DNA of 64,000 bases from Litchfieldia salsa (GCF_900104555.1 NZ_FNJU01000009.1:116450-180449), one strand, 5' to 3'; positions 1-8,592 are shown, counted from the stretch's first letter. A program made the numbers and translations. The notes: a model not told the origin generated them from the letters alone.

Positions 1-4
1 AATA

Positions 5-176
5 GGGACGGTTCTCGTGTCTCATACTTTATACGGAAATAGAATTGATACACGAGAACCGTCCCCATGCACCAACCTGAATTGAAATACGAGAACCGCC
101 CCCTGCACCACCCTGAAATGAAATACGAGAACCGCACCCTTCACCACCCCCGAAATGATACACGAGAACCGTCCCC
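5..176. repeat. Palindromic repeat family 1, cluster of arms
   Basis: An arm reading GGGACGGTTCTCGTGTCTC is followed after about 24 bases by its inverted partner CACGAGAACCGTCCCC. Three more copies of the second arm follow at about 36-bp spacing, two of them degenerate. The same arms recur throughout the window. The structure is a stem-loop element of unknown function, here just upstream of the MBOAT gene. Confidence 0.85.
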
Positions 177-248
177 AGTTTACAATTTTCATAATTAACT
201 ATAAACTTGAAATAAGGAAAAAAATGTCGGGAATTGGAGAAATGAACT

Positions 249-1646
249 ATGCTATTTAACTCATTTGAATTTATCTTCGTCTTTTTACCGGTCGTCTTTT
301 TAGTCTACTTTTTTCTTAATAAAAAGCGATTAATTGTGGCAGCAAAAACATGGTTAGTTTTTAGTTCATTATTCTTTTATAGCTGGTGGAATATCGTCTA
401 CCTCCCTTTAATCCTTACATCGCTATTCTTTAACTATGCGATAGGATTCGCTCTTGGGAAAGACAGGCAAACAAAGATTAGTAGAAAAGCCGTTCTAACC
501 ATAGGAATACTGTTTAATGTAGGTTTACTCGGATATTTCAAGTACTCCGATTTTTTCATCACGAATATCAACAGCTTGTTTACTACAAATCTTGCACTCT
601 TAAAACTAGCACTCCCTTTAGCCATTAGCTTTTTTACCTTCCAACAAATTGCCTACCTTGTCGATGCTTATCGAAAAGAAACAAACGAATATGATTTCTT
701 GAATTACGCTCTATTTGTTACCTTTTTCCCGCAGTTAATTGCTGGACCGATTGTTCATCATAAGGAAATGATGCCTCAGTTTAAAATGTTACGTAATAAA
801 GTGATTACTTATAAAAATATCACGCTAGGAATCTTTATTTTTTCAATTGGTTTATTTAAAAAAGTAGCCATTGCCGACACTTTTGCAATCTGGGCTACTC
901 AGGGCTTTGACCAAATAGAAACCCTCACTTTCGTTGAAGGGTGGATCACTTCACTATCGTATACCTTTCAATTGTATTTTGATTTTAGTGGGTATACAGA
1001 TATGGCAATAGGTGCAGCATTGCTATTCAACATCGTACTTCCAATAAACTTTAATTCACCATATAAGGCCTTAGATATCCAGGATTTTTGGAGAAGGTGG
1101 CATATCACGCTTAGCCGCTTTTTAACACACTATATTTATATTCCTCTTGGGGGAAATAGAAAAGGGATAAAAAGGACTTATATAAACATCATGATTATCT
1201 TCCTTGTAAGTGGATTATGGCATGGTGCTGGTTGGACGTTTGTTTTTTGGGGATTTCTTCATGGTGCTGCTAGTTTGATCAGTCGCTACTGGAAATCGCT
1301 TGGCTTCAAGTTACATAAAGTGTTAGCTTGGTTTATTACATTTAATTTTGTGAATATCGCCTGGGTTTTCTTTCGAGCCACAACTTGGGAAGATGCCATC
1401 AAAGTATTAAAAGGAATGTTTGGTCTGAACAGTTTTCCAATCTATTTTCTTAATCAATTCGAAATAATGAAAGCGCTATTAGCAATTATTTTAGCTGGGA
1501 TTATCACCTTATTCTTTAAAAACTCAATCCAATTAACAAAGGACTTCAAACCAACTATTAAAACCATGCTTTTTACGATCATGATTTCCGCCTATGCAAT
1601 CTTTCAATTAAATAAAATAAGCGAGTTTTTATACTTTAACTTTTAG
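249..1646 (+). CDS. MBOAT family O-acyltransferase (AlgI/DltB-like)
   Basis: This 465-residue protein is a multi-pass membrane O-acyltransferase of the MBOAT family, which moves acyl groups, commonly acetyl, onto extracellular polysaccharides or teichoic acids. The sequence is hydrophobic throughout. It carries the family block FWRRWHITLSRF near residue 280 and the invariant histidine in SGLWHGAGWTFVFWG near residue 325. Its length fits AlgI/PatA/DltB relatives. The ATG follows a GGAGA ribosome binding site. The next gene starts 10 bases downstream and encodes an SGNH-like protein, the usual extracytoplasmic partner of such enzymes. No other dlt or alg gene is present, so the acceptor is unknown. 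The family call is firm; the substrate is inference. Confidence 0.9.
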   Translation: MLFNSFEFIFVFLPVVFLVYFFLNKKRLIVAAKTWLVFSSLFFYSWWNIVYLPLILTSLFFNYAIGFALGKDRQTKISRKAVLTIGILFNVGLLGYFKYSDFFITNINSLFTTNLALLKLALPLAISFFTFQQIAYLVDAYRKETNEYDFLNYALFVTFFPQLIAGPIVHHKEMMPQFKMLRNKVITYKNITLGIFIFSIGLFKKVAIADTFAIWATQGFDQIETLTFVEGWITSLSYTFQLYFDFSGYTDMAIGAALLFNIVLPINFNSPYKALDIQDFWRRWHITLSRFLTHYIYIPLGGNRKGIKRTYINIMIIFLVSGLWHGAGWTFVFWGFLHGAASLISRYWKSLGFKLHKVLAWFITFNFVNIAWVFFRATTWEDAIKVLKGMFGLNSFPIYFLNQFEIMKALLAIILAGIITLFFKNSIQLTKDFKPTIKTMLFTIMISAYAIFQLNKISEFLYFNF

Positions 1647-1656
1647 AGGTGTGTAA

Positions 1657-2706
1657 ATGACATATAAAAAATGGCTAACCATCTTTTTGACACTATTATT
1701 TACAATTCTCACCATCGGGTATGGCTTGAGGTATTCCGGCCAACAATTTGTCTATGATCTAGAACGTGCCACATGGGAAGCGAAAGATAGGATGATCGAT
1801 AACATTCATGACTACAATTATGACTATTTAATCCTTGGTACATCTCGAACACTCGCATTAAATCCTTTGTATCTCGAGGAAAAATATCAGACGAAAACCA
1901 TAAATTTATCAGTAGGAGGAGCAACTGCACCTTCAACCTATTATTTTTTAGAAAGACTATTAGAAAAAAAGATAAAGCCTAAGAAAATATACATCGAATT
2001 AAATCCTATGAATATGTCGTCTTTTGATACAGATGTAAATACGACCTTAGGTGAACGATTTATACGGTTTGTAGCAGAGAAAGATGAAATTAGAGAACTA
2101 GCAAACTACGAAGAGGCTGCTTTAACTAAGTACAAAAATATTCACTCTTTCCCTTTCAATGACTATTTTTACAAAACGAATAAAATGATGATAGACGGTA
2201 TGTTTAAACGATTTGATGATAAAATAAGTGATGATAAAATGACTCAGACATTACTTACTAATAAAGGCTTCTTTCTATTTGGAAAAGACACATTAGATTT
2301 CAGTGAAATTAACAGAACCATACGAAGACAAGATTCAATCAATTATGGAAACTTTATTAGTAAATATACGCAGGAAGAAGTACCCTTGCTAACAAAGATC
2401 TATTTTGAAAAACTACTCTCAACACTGGAAAACAGTAATATTGACTATTATTTCTTCTTCTCACCAATGCCAGAAGGAAGAGCTGTGATTGAAGACCTTT
2501 CTTTCGGAAAAATGAGTGAATTATACAATCAAATTGATCCGGATAAAATATCTAGTAGCATTCTACTGCTAGATGAACAATATTTCAGTGATCCTAGCCA
2601 TGTTAACTATTATGGCTCAATCATCTATAATGACTACTTTAATGAATGTATCATTAACAATGAATGCTCATTTAGTACCCATGAATTGCATGAATTGGGG
2701 TTTTGA
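1657..2706 (+). CDS. SGNH-hydrolase-like membrane-anchored protein, MBOAT partner
   Basis: The protein has 349 residues with one N-terminal membrane segment (about residues 7-25) and a large outer domain. Near residue 60 it reads LILGTSRT, a variant of the SGNH block-I loop. Near the C-terminus it has DPSHVNYYG, matching the Asp-x-x-His block. This layout resembles AlgJ/AlgX/DltD-type or DUF1574 proteins that work with MBOAT acyltransferases in O-acetylating a surface polymer. It lies 10 bases after the MBOAT gene behind an AGAGGTGT site, so the two form an operon. The catalytic role is inferred from the motifs and the neighbour. Confidence 0.75.
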   Translation: MTYKKWLTIFLTLLFTILTIGYGLRYSGQQFVYDLERATWEAKDRMIDNIHDYNYDYLILGTSRTLALNPLYLEEKYQTKTINLSVGGATAPSTYYFLERLLEKKIKPKKIYIELNPMNMSSFDTDVNTTLGERFIRFVAEKDEIRELANYEEAALTKYKNIHSFPFNDYFYKTNKMMIDGMFKRFDDKISDDKMTQTLLTNKGFFLFGKDTLDFSEINRTIRRQDSINYGNFISKYTQEEVPLLTKIYFEKLLSTLENSNIDYYFFFSPMPEGRAVIEDLSFGKMSELYNQIDPDKISSSILLLDEQYFSDPSHVNYYGSIIYNDYFNECIINNECSFSTHELHELGF

Positions 2707-2712
2707 GGTAAA

Positions 2713-2813
2713 GGGACGGTTCTCGTGTCTCACACTTTATACAACACTAGAAATTAAACAGTAGAACCGTCCCTATGTACCAAATAATAAAATGACACAC
2801 GAGAACCGTCACC
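2713..2813. repeat. Palindromic repeat family 1
   Basis: A GGGACGGTTCTCGTGTCTC arm is followed by two inverted arms, one degenerate (AGAACCGTCCCT) and one reading CACGAGAACCGTCACC. It begins 7 bases after the SGNH-like gene and may help end the operon transcript. Confidence 0.8.
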
Positions 2814-2867
2814 ATTTGCATTACTATTTCTTTTATGTTTAAAATAGTAGATAACTATATACATATA

Positions 2868-2953
2868 AACACTAGGGGCGCTTATAGCTGAGAAAGATGA
2901 AAGTCTTAACCCTTTTAACCTGCTCTAGGTAATACTAGCGAAGGGAAGTGGCA
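2868..2953 (+). promoter_or_regulatory. TPP riboswitch (THI element)
   Basis: The conserved thi-box elements occur in the expected order: AGGGGCGC, GCTGAGA, AACCCTTTTAACCTG, GGTAATACTAGCG and AAGGGAAGTGG. Thiamin pyrophosphate binding should fold the aptamer and favour the terminator that follows about 45 bases later. The genes behind it, ylmB and tenA, are thiamin salvage genes, which agrees with this assignment. Confidence 0.95.
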
Positions 2954-2996
2954 GACAAGTTAAAATGTCTAATTGATCCTGTTATATTTGGATGGT

Positions 2997-3033
2997 AACC
3001 ACTTCACTTTTCTAATGAAGTGGTTTTTTGTTT
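2997..3033 (+). terminator. Riboswitch expression-platform terminator
   Basis: The arms AACCACTTCA and TGAAGTGGTT form a stem followed by a run of six T residues. It lies directly after the TPP aptamer and is the likely switching terminator. Confidence 0.85.
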
Positions 3034-3053
3034 TCTATCGCCATTTTTGCTTC

Positions 3054-3270
3054 GGCTGTTTTCGTATAGATTGTTGCTATTTAACCAAGTCGTCGATTTC
3101 CACTCCAGATGCGATCTTTCCTTGGTGCAGGGATGTGCCTCTCGTCGCAAAGCTCCTGTGGGGTCTCATCTGTCCTGCACATCCCGCAGGAGTCTCGCAT
3201 CTTCCGTTCCAATCAACTAAGATAATATATATTGTTATCTGAAATAACAACAATTTTTGAGAAAAGAGCC
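3054..3270. mobile_element. MITE-like element, copy A
   Basis: The 217-bp element starts GGCTGTTTTCGTATAGATTG and ends CAATTTTTGAGAAAAGAGCC, which are imperfect inverted termini. Its centre holds a second inverted repeat (AGCTCCTGTGGGGTCTC against TCCCGCAGGAGTCTC). The flanking octamers TTTGCTTC and TTTGCTTT look like an 8-bp target duplication. No protein is encoded. It sits between the TPP riboswitch and ylmB. Related copies lie near 17.2, 49.0, 49.7, 50.8 and 57.3 kb. Confidence 0.7.
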
Positions 3271-3388
3271 TTTGCTTTTGAACAAAACATACACAGCACA
3301 TGCTCTGATTAAAGGGCTCGCTCCTCTTTTATGAGCTTGGATTTGTTGCATTGATTTCATTTACTAATTTTAGGTTGGGGGAATTTAA

Positions 3389-4663
3389 ATGGTTGCTACA
3401 TTAAATGATTTGTTAAGGCAAGTTGATCAGCGTCAAGACGAGCTACTCTCATTAGTAGAAAGACTTATTCGTTATGAAACACCTGCTCCACCAGCAAGAA
3501 ATACAGAGGATGCCCAACAATTTATTGCTTCTTTCCTTGAAGAAAAAGGTTTCTCCATTGATAAGTGGGATGTATATCCAGGTGACCCGAATGTGGTGGG
3601 AGTTTTAAAAGGGTCAGATTCCTCTTCTTATAAAAGCTTGATTGTAAATGGGCATGTGGATGTGGCTGAAATCAGTGAGGATGAAGAATGGGAAACAGGA
3701 CCTTTTTCTCCTGTTCTCAAAGATGGATTCCTTATGGGCCGTGGGGCTAGTGATATGAAAGGTGGACTTGGCGGAGCGTTATTCGCGATTCAGCTTTTAC
3801 GTGAAGCCGGTATTGAACTCGGTGGCGACCTTACCTTTCAATCGGTCATTGGTGAAGAAGTTGGTGAGGCAGGTACACTAGAATGCTGCAAACGTGGCTA
3901 TAGCGCAGATTTCGCCGTTGTTGTTGATACAAGTGATTTACATATTCAAGGTCAAGGTGGCGTGATTACAGGTTGGATTACGGTAAAAAGCAAGAAAACA
4001 TTCCATGATGCGACGAGAAAACGAATGATTCATGCTGGCGGGAACCTATTTGGTGCAAGTGCGATTGAAAAAATGATGAAGGTTGTCCAAGGCTTGCAGG
4101 ATTTAGAACGACACTGGGCTGTCATGAAAAGCTACCCTGGTTATGATCCAGGAACAAACACCATCAACCCAGCCGTAATTGAAGGCGGTAGACATGCAGC
4201 TTTTATAGCAGACGAATGTCGCTTATGGATCACTGTCCATTTTTATCCAAATGAAACGTATGAACAAGTTTCAAAAGAAATTGAAGAGCACATCCTACGA
4301 GTAGCCTCAGCAGATCTATGGCTTAGAGAAAACCCTCCCCTATTTGAATGGGGTGGAACGTCCATGATTGTCGATCGCGGTGAAGTATTTCCTTCACTTG
4401 AGGTAGATCCTGAGCATCCAGCTGTAAAAACATTGATGGTTTCACACGGAGATGTAACGGGTGAACAAGCGATTGTTGGTGTCTCACCGACCGTAACAGA
4501 TGGAGGTTGGTTTGGAGATGTCGGGATTCCAGCCGCGATTTATGGTCCTGGTAACTTAGAGAACGCACATGCTGTGAACGAAAAAGTTTCAATCGAACAA
4601 CTAACTCACTTTACAAAGGTGATGCTGAAGTTCATTTATCAATGGTGTAATACAAAAAAATAG
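3389..4663 (+). CDS. ylmB: YlmB-type formylaminopyrimidine deformylase (M20 family)
   Basis: This 424-residue M20-family metallohydrolase matches YlmB, which deformylates N-formyl-4-amino-5-aminomethyl-2-methylpyrimidine in thiamin salvage. Metal-site motifs are in order: NGHVDV near residue 86, GASDMKGG near residue 118 and GEEVGEAGT near residue 153. The ATG follows GGTTGGGGGAATTTAA. The M20 fold alone could mean ArgE/DapE or a peptidase. The TPP riboswitch upstream and tenA 17 bases downstream make the pyrimidine salvage role much more likely. The product feeds TenA. A MITE-like element separates the gene from its riboswitch. Confidence 0.88.
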   Translation: MVATLNDLLRQVDQRQDELLSLVERLIRYETPAPPARNTEDAQQFIASFLEEKGFSIDKWDVYPGDPNVVGVLKGSDSSSYKSLIVNGHVDVAEISEDEEWETGPFSPVLKDGFLMGRGASDMKGGLGGALFAIQLLREAGIELGGDLTFQSVIGEEVGEAGTLECCKRGYSADFAVVVDTSDLHIQGQGGVITGWITVKSKKTFHDATRKRMIHAGGNLFGASAIEKMMKVVQGLQDLERHWAVMKSYPGYDPGTNTINPAVIEGGRHAAFIADECRLWITVHFYPNETYEQVSKEIEEHILRVASADLWLRENPPLFEWGGTSMIVDRGEVFPSLEVDPEHPAVKTLMVSHGDVTGEQAIVGVSPTVTDGGWFGDVGIPAAIYGPGNLENAHAVNEKVSIEQLTHFTKVMLKFIYQWCNTKK

Positions 4664-4680
4664 AATGGAGGAATGGAACA

Positions 4681-5355
4681 ATGAAATTTTCACAACGTCT
4701 TCATGAAAAATTAGAACCCATTTGGCGAGCAAATCACAATCATCCTTTTGTAACAGGGATGGGTGATGGTTCATTAGATCAGGAATCATTTCGTTTCTAT
4801 ATGGTCCAAGACTACTTATACTTAATTGATTATGCAAAACTATTTGCGTTAGGAGCAGTAAAAGCGGATGACTTAGAGACAATGGGGAAATTCGCAGCCT
4901 TATTAAACTCTACACTAAATGAAGAAATGGAATTACACCGTCAATATGCAAAAAAGTTTGGTATTACTAAGGATGATCTAGAAAATGCTAACCCCTCTCC
5001 TATTACGTTAGCTTACTCTCACTACATGTTACATGTGGCGCAAAATGGAACACTTGCTGAATTAGTAGCAGCCCTATTACCATGCATGTGGAGTTACTGG
5101 GAAATTGGAAAGGAATTAAGTGAAATACCAGGTGCAGCTGAGCATGAACTATATGGCGAATGGATTAGCATGTATAGCTCTGATGAATTTGGTACATTAG
5201 CTCAGTGGTGTATCGGCCTAATGGATGAACTAGCAGCAGGGAAATCAGAAAGTGAAAAGTCTAAATTAGAAGAAATCTTCCTAAATACAACTCGCTATGA
5301 ATACATGTTCTGGGACATGGCCTATAACAAGCAAATGTGGCCGATCGATGCATAG
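4681..5355 (+). CDS. tenA: Aminopyrimidine aminohydrolase TenA
   Basis: The 224-residue protein is TenA (thiaminase II family), which hydrolyses aminomethyl-aminopyrimidine to hydroxymethylpyrimidine for re-entry into thiamin synthesis. The catalytic Cys135 is in LLPCMWSYWEIG and Asp44 in MVQDYLY, at the same positions as in the Bacillus subtilis enzyme. A conserved Tyr-Glu pair lies near residues 207-208. The ATG follows AATGGAGGAATGGAAC. The gene is co-transcribed with ylmB under the TPP riboswitch. Its stop codon abuts a family 1 palindrome and a terminator. Confidence 0.95.
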   Translation: MKFSQRLHEKLEPIWRANHNHPFVTGMGDGSLDQESFRFYMVQDYLYLIDYAKLFALGAVKADDLETMGKFAALLNSTLNEEMELHRQYAKKFGITKDDLENANPSPITLAYSHYMLHVAQNGTLAELVAALLPCMWSYWEIGKELSEIPGAAEHELYGEWISMYSSDEFGTLAQWCIGLMDELAAGKSESEKSKLEEIFLNTTRYEYMFWDMAYNKQMWPIDA

Positions 5356-5419
5356 GGACGGTTCTCGTGTCTCAAAATCCAACTTTCCAAACAAGAACTG
5401 GCACACGAGAACCGTCCCC
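5355..5419. repeat. Palindromic repeat family 1 at tenA stop
   Basis: A complete two-arm copy, GGGACGGTTCTCGTGTCTC and CACGAGAACCGTCCCC, is separated by about 30 bases. Its first base is the last base of the tenA stop codon, so the element forms the operon 3' end. Confidence 0.85.
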
Positions 5420-5427
5420 ATTAATAC

Positions 5428-5458
5428 AGAAAAGACCGTCACAAAGACGGTCTTTTCT
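5428..5458. terminator. Bidirectional terminator between tenA and methyltransferase gene
   Basis: The arms AGAAAAGACCGTC and GACGGTCTTTTCT enclose a 5-base loop. A/T tracts on both sides let it stop converging transcripts from both strands. Confidence 0.85.
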
Positions 5459-5496
5459 AAGTAATGTTCCATTAGTTCAATAAACTAGTTTCAAAC

Positions 5497-6255
5497 TTAC
5501 TTCTTTAATTTAAACACGATAAAATCAGCACATCTAAAGTCCTCTTCAAATGACGGGTATTTTTCAAGCATCTCTTTTGAAGGCTTTGGCTCTACTATGC
5601 TTTCTAGGACAAAACCTGTTTTAATTAAAGTGTTTATATAACTCGTTAAGGTTCTGTGGAATAATAACATTTTTTCTTTATCACCTAAGCCACTTTGTTC
5701 ATATACACCTTCATAAAAGTATTTATCTACATTCCAATGCAGCTTTTCGCCGTTTTCCGTTCGTTCCCAACCACTTTCTGGAGTAATGAAACAAGGATGT
5801 AAGATCGAAAAGATAAAAACACCTCCATCTACTAATAAACGGTACATCTCTTGAAAGGCTTTTTCATAATTAGCAAGGTCTTGAATAACCATATTGGATA
5901 CGACTAAATCAAAACTTTTATCTTCTAGAATATTCAAGTCCTCACAATTACCATGTCGATAATCAATTAATATATCTTCTGGGGTTCTCTCTTTAGCAAT
6001 TTCGAGCATTCTCGAAGAATAATCAACTGCTGTTACAGTTGCGTTAGACCTTGCTATAATTCTACTTAAATACCCCTCACCACACCCGGCATCTAAAACT
6101 CTCTTATTAGTTACGTTCCCCATTAGTGTAGCTAAGGTAGGATTCAAAAATACTTCTTTATGTAAGTCTCCTTGTTCATGATGACTCTTTGCATATGTAT
6201 CTGCAAAACCATCCCATCTTTTAATCGCTTCTTCTGTACTAGTATTTTGTTTCAT
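5497..6255 (-). CDS. Class I SAM-dependent methyltransferase
   Basis: The 252-residue protein has a Rossmann-type methyltransferase domain. Motif I is VLDAGCGEGYLSRI at residues 53-66, an acidic motif II follows (TAVDYS), and a motif near residues 105-120 reads FDLVVSNMVIQDL. It belongs to the Methyltransf_11/25 group; the acceptor cannot be read from sequence. The ATG is well placed behind AAGGAGGCTCTAAA. It is transcribed alone, converging on tenA with a shared terminator. There is no pathway context. Confidence 0.85.
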   Translation of the reverse strand: MKQNTSTEEAIKRWDGFADTYAKSHHEQGDLHKEVFLNPTLATLMGNVTNKRVLDAGCGEGYLSRIIARSNATVTAVDYSSRMLEIAKERTPEDILIDYRHGNCEDLNILEDKSFDLVVSNMVIQDLANYEKAFQEMYRLLVDGGVFIFSILHPCFITPESGWERTENGEKLHWNVDKYFYEGVYEQSGLGDKEKMLLFHRTLTSYINTLIKTGFVLESIVEPKPSKEMLEKYPSFEEDFRCADFIVFKLKK

Positions 6256-6315
6256 TTTAGAGCCTCCTTAATTAGTATTTATCAATCCATAGCAGACTAG
6301 TATAAAGGTAAGGAA

Positions 6316-6350
6316 TAAAAAACAGGACAAGCCCCTGCACCTTGTCCCGT
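6316..6350 (-). terminator. Terminator of GDSL esterase gene
   Basis: Read on the minus strand, the arms GGACAAG and CTTGTCC are followed by a T-rich tract, eight bases after the stop codon of the GDSL gene. Confidence 0.75.
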
Positions 6351-6357
6351 TTATCAC

Positions 6358-7074
6358 TTATTTATTCGATTTATCAAGGTGCTTCCAGAATTCTTTTGAT
6401 ATTGCTTTATATCCCTCAAGACTTAAATGAATATCAGTTGGATTCGGAATGTAAAGAGTTGGGTTTTCCGCGATCACATCTTCTGTTGGTACAAATACAT
6501 CACCGTTTGCTACTGAAGCTTTTTCGATGGTAGCATTTAATGCATCCATTAAAGGTAACAGTTGATTCTGCTCCGCTTCAGATAAATATGGGAATGGGTT
6601 ATAATAGCCCATAACATAAACATCCACATCTGGATTTAAAGCATCTATTTCGTTTAAAATTACATGTAAATTTTGACCGACATTTCCAACCGCAGCAACC
6701 GCTTGTTGGGGATTAAATCTTAAAGCGCCTAATACATCATTAGCCCCTATGTCTAACGTAACCATGTCTGCCTCTTTTAGTTCATTGCGCACATCATTAT
6801 TATATAAAACATCTTTTAATAAATGGGTAGAGGTATACCCTGACTCACCAAAATTTTCAAAGTCAACTTCATATTGAGATTGCTCCATGCGACTCTTTAG
6901 GTAATCAGCATAACCAAGGTTAATCTCATGGTATGGAGTCTGACCCGCCGCAAGAGAATCTCCTAAACTAACATAATCAACATCCACTTTTTTCTCTGCT
7001 TTTGCACTACTATACGTTGGGATTGACAACGCAAGTGCACCAATTATCATAAAACTAGCGATCTTTTTTATCAT
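6358..7074 (-). CDS. Secreted SGNH/GDSL-family lipase/esterase
   Basis: The protein has 238 residues, with a signal peptide over residues 1-26 ending SSAKA. SGNH blocks are clear: VSLGDSLAAGQ with Ser40, LDIGANDV with Asn112, and a C-terminal TDIHLSLEGY supplying the Asp/His pair. It should be an exported serine esterase acting on lipids or acetylated wall polymers. It is monocistronic, with its own terminator at 6316-6350. Substrate unknown. Confidence 0.88.
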   Translation of the reverse strand: MIKKIASFMIIGALALSIPTYSSAKAEKKVDVDYVSLGDSLAAGQTPYHEINLGYADYLKSRMEQSQYEVDFENFGESGYTSTHLLKDVLYNNDVRNELKEADMVTLDIGANDVLGALRFNPQQAVAAVGNVGQNLHVILNEIDALNPDVDVYVMGYYNPFPYLSEAEQNQLLPLMDALNATIEKASVANGDVFVPTEDVIAENPTLYIPNPTDIHLSLEGYKAISKEFWKHLDKSNK

Positions 7075-7270
7075 CTTTTGTACCCCTTTTCTATTATGTA
7101 ATTAACTATAGACTTATTATAACTTGCTAATCTATCAAGTTACATTAGAAGTAATCTACAAATAGTTACATATAACGTTAGAATTAAGCTACAAAAATTG
7201 CATATCAGATTTTTTACTAGTTTTGAGCTGATCGGTGGCCTGGCTCCTTTACCCAAACATTAAAATGATA

Positions 7271-7286
7271 CATGAGAACCGTCCCC
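7271..7286. repeat. Palindromic repeat family 1, single arm
   Basis: The lone arm CATGAGAACCGTCCCC lies against the stop codon of the DUF4230 gene. No partner arm is visible nearby, so this is a remnant. Confidence 0.6.
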
Positions 7287-7287
7287 A

Positions 7288-8064
7288 TTACTCAAACGTG
7301 ACATTTACCGTATAACCAATGTTCTTAAAGAATTCCTTTAACACTTTTTCTGCATTTTTCTCTGCAGTATCTAGTAAACCGACAGAGATGGCTTCTTCAC
7401 GAATTTGCTCTTGTGCCCCAGCAGCCAGATCAAAACCCTCATCCCATTTAATATCACCACGGAAAAGCCCACCATCGACAACGGCTTGTATTTTATCCAT
7501 CTGTATGGATGGTTCCTGTATGAGCTCTGCATGTGGAAGGGTAATCTCTATTTCTTTCGTTTCTTCATTAATATCCATGTCCTTAGAAGTAATCCCTTTT
7601 AAATCAACACCCGCAATAACCGTCGCAGGTACAACTAATAGAAGCTCTCGCTTTGTTCCTGGTAGATTAATATCGAAAAATTTCTTATTATCCTCTTGGT
7701 GTATAACCTCTTTAACATGAGCTTCAGCTGTTGCCAATGTGGCTAGGTCTCGAATTTGTTCAACAAACGTGAAAGACTCTTGTTTGACGTTACTGCCCGT
7801 AGATAACCAAATTGCTCCTGAAGTGATGACTAAAACTAATAAAATAAGGATGGCCAACATAATCTTCGCCTTTAAGAAAAACCTAAATATTCCTTTCGGT
7901 GGAGAGAAAGATCTTGAGCGATGATCTACCGCAATCGTTGCAGCACTTTGCTGTTGTGCCTCCATTAATTCTAGTAATTGTCTTTCTAGGTGTGCAATTC
8001 TTTCGTCTTTTTCATCTATAACTTCTCTATTTGAATCCATTTCTTCACCTTTCATTCTTACCAT
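7288..8064 (-). CDS. DUF4230 domain membrane protein
   Basis: The 258-residue protein has an N-terminal coiled coil (about residues 11-40, heptad-like ERIAHLERQLLELMEAQQQ), one membrane segment around residues 67-87, and an outer region typical of DUF4230 (residues about 95-255). DUF4230 proteins are membrane-anchored and uncharacterised. The start follows AGGAGAGTTGTA; a second in-frame ATG lies at codon 4. The coiled coil should face the cytoplasm. It appears monocistronic. No function is claimed. Confidence 0.75.
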   Translation of the reverse strand: MVRMKGEEMDSNREVIDEKDERIAHLERQLLELMEAQQQSAATIAVDHRSRSFSPPKGIFRFFLKAKIMLAILILLVLVITSGAIWLSTGSNVKQESFTFVEQIRDLATLATAEAHVKEVIHQEDNKKFFDINLPGTKRELLLVVPATVIAGVDLKGITSKDMDINEETKEIEITLPHAELIQEPSIQMDKIQAVVDGGLFRGDIKWDEGFDLAAGAQEQIREEAISVGLLDTAEKNAEKVLKEFFKNIGYTVNVTFE

Positions 8065-8146
8065 TACAACTCTCCTCTTAATCCACTAATCTAGTATGTG
8101 AAATCACTTAAATAATAGCATACAAATAGAACTTTTAGAGCATTCA

Positions 8147-8233
8147 GGGACGGTTCTCGTGTCTCAAACTTTATACAGAACTAGAAATGAAACAGTAGAA
8201 CCCTGTACCAAATGAAACACGAGAACCGTCCCT
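8147..8233. repeat. Palindromic repeat family 1
   Basis: The copy has a first arm GGGACGGTTCTCGTGTCTC, a degenerate middle arm (AGTAGAACCCTG) and a final arm CACGAGAACCGTCCCT. It lies between the divergent DUF4230 and ABC-F genes, just upstream of the ABC-F promoter. Confidence 0.8.
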
Positions 8234-8245
8234 GTTTTCCAAGTC

Positions 8246-8275
8246 TTGACAAAACCCTCTTCACCTATTTATACT
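8246..8275 (+). promoter_or_regulatory. Sigma-A promoter of the ABC-F leader
   Basis: TTGACA and TATACT are separated by 18 bases. Transcription should start near 8282, giving a leader RNA of about 310 bases ahead of the ABC-F gene. Confidence 0.7.
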
Positions 8276-8303
8276 TTCAGTAATATGATGAAAGGAAAGG
8301 TAA

Positions 8304-8426
8304 ATGGCTGATGTGGAATTAATCTTATTTTCTAACCAATTTTTCGAATACGAAAAAACATGGTGTATAGAGAGTAGGATTAGTCTGTCCATTTTACCAA
8401 TACAAATGGAGAAAAATGTCATTTAA
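8304..8426 (+). CDS. Leader peptide of the ABC-F attenuator
   Basis: A 40-codon ORF runs from an ATG (MADVELILFS...) to a TAA, with GAAAGGAAAGG placed well as a ribosome binding site. It starts about 20 bases after the predicted transcription start and ends 65 bases before an intrinsic terminator. That is the geometry of antibiotic-responsive leaders ahead of ABC-F resistance genes such as vmlR and vga. Stalling on this ORF would be expected to disturb the terminator. The peptide itself matches no family I recognise, and the role is inferred. Confidence 0.6.
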   Translation: MADVELILFSNQFFEYEKTWCIESRISLSILPIQMEKNVI

Positions 8427-8490
8427 CGGGTAAGTCTATCCATATTTAGGCTTGTTCAGTTATTTCTATTTTTTCGATATTTGTGCAGAC

Positions 8491-8523
8491 GAAAACCTCT
8501 CTAGGACACTAGGGGGGTTTTTA
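8491..8523 (+). terminator. Attenuator terminator upstream of ABC-F gene
   Basis: The arms CCTCTCTAG and CTAGGGGGG pair across all nine positions (three G-U pairs) around the loop GACA. AAAA before and TTTTT after complete a textbook intrinsic terminator. It lies inside the leader, 70 bases before the ABC-F start, so it must be read through for expression. Confidence 0.85.
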
Positions 8524-8592
8524 TATTGGATACAACACCTTACTTATAAATGGTCTTTTAACAAACACGACAAATTATATGAGGTGATTTAT

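Noticed and set aside
2973..3301. Three overlapping open frames of 66-89 codons on both strands
   Set aside because: They lie within the TPP riboswitch terminator and the MITE-like element, have no ribosome binding sites, and the same element elsewhere does not keep the frames open.
8452..8592. 48-codon N-terminal extension of the ABC-F frame
   Set aside because: It runs through the attenuator hairpin and has no ribosome binding site; GAGGTGA with TTG at 8593 is a better start and fits the family N-terminus.
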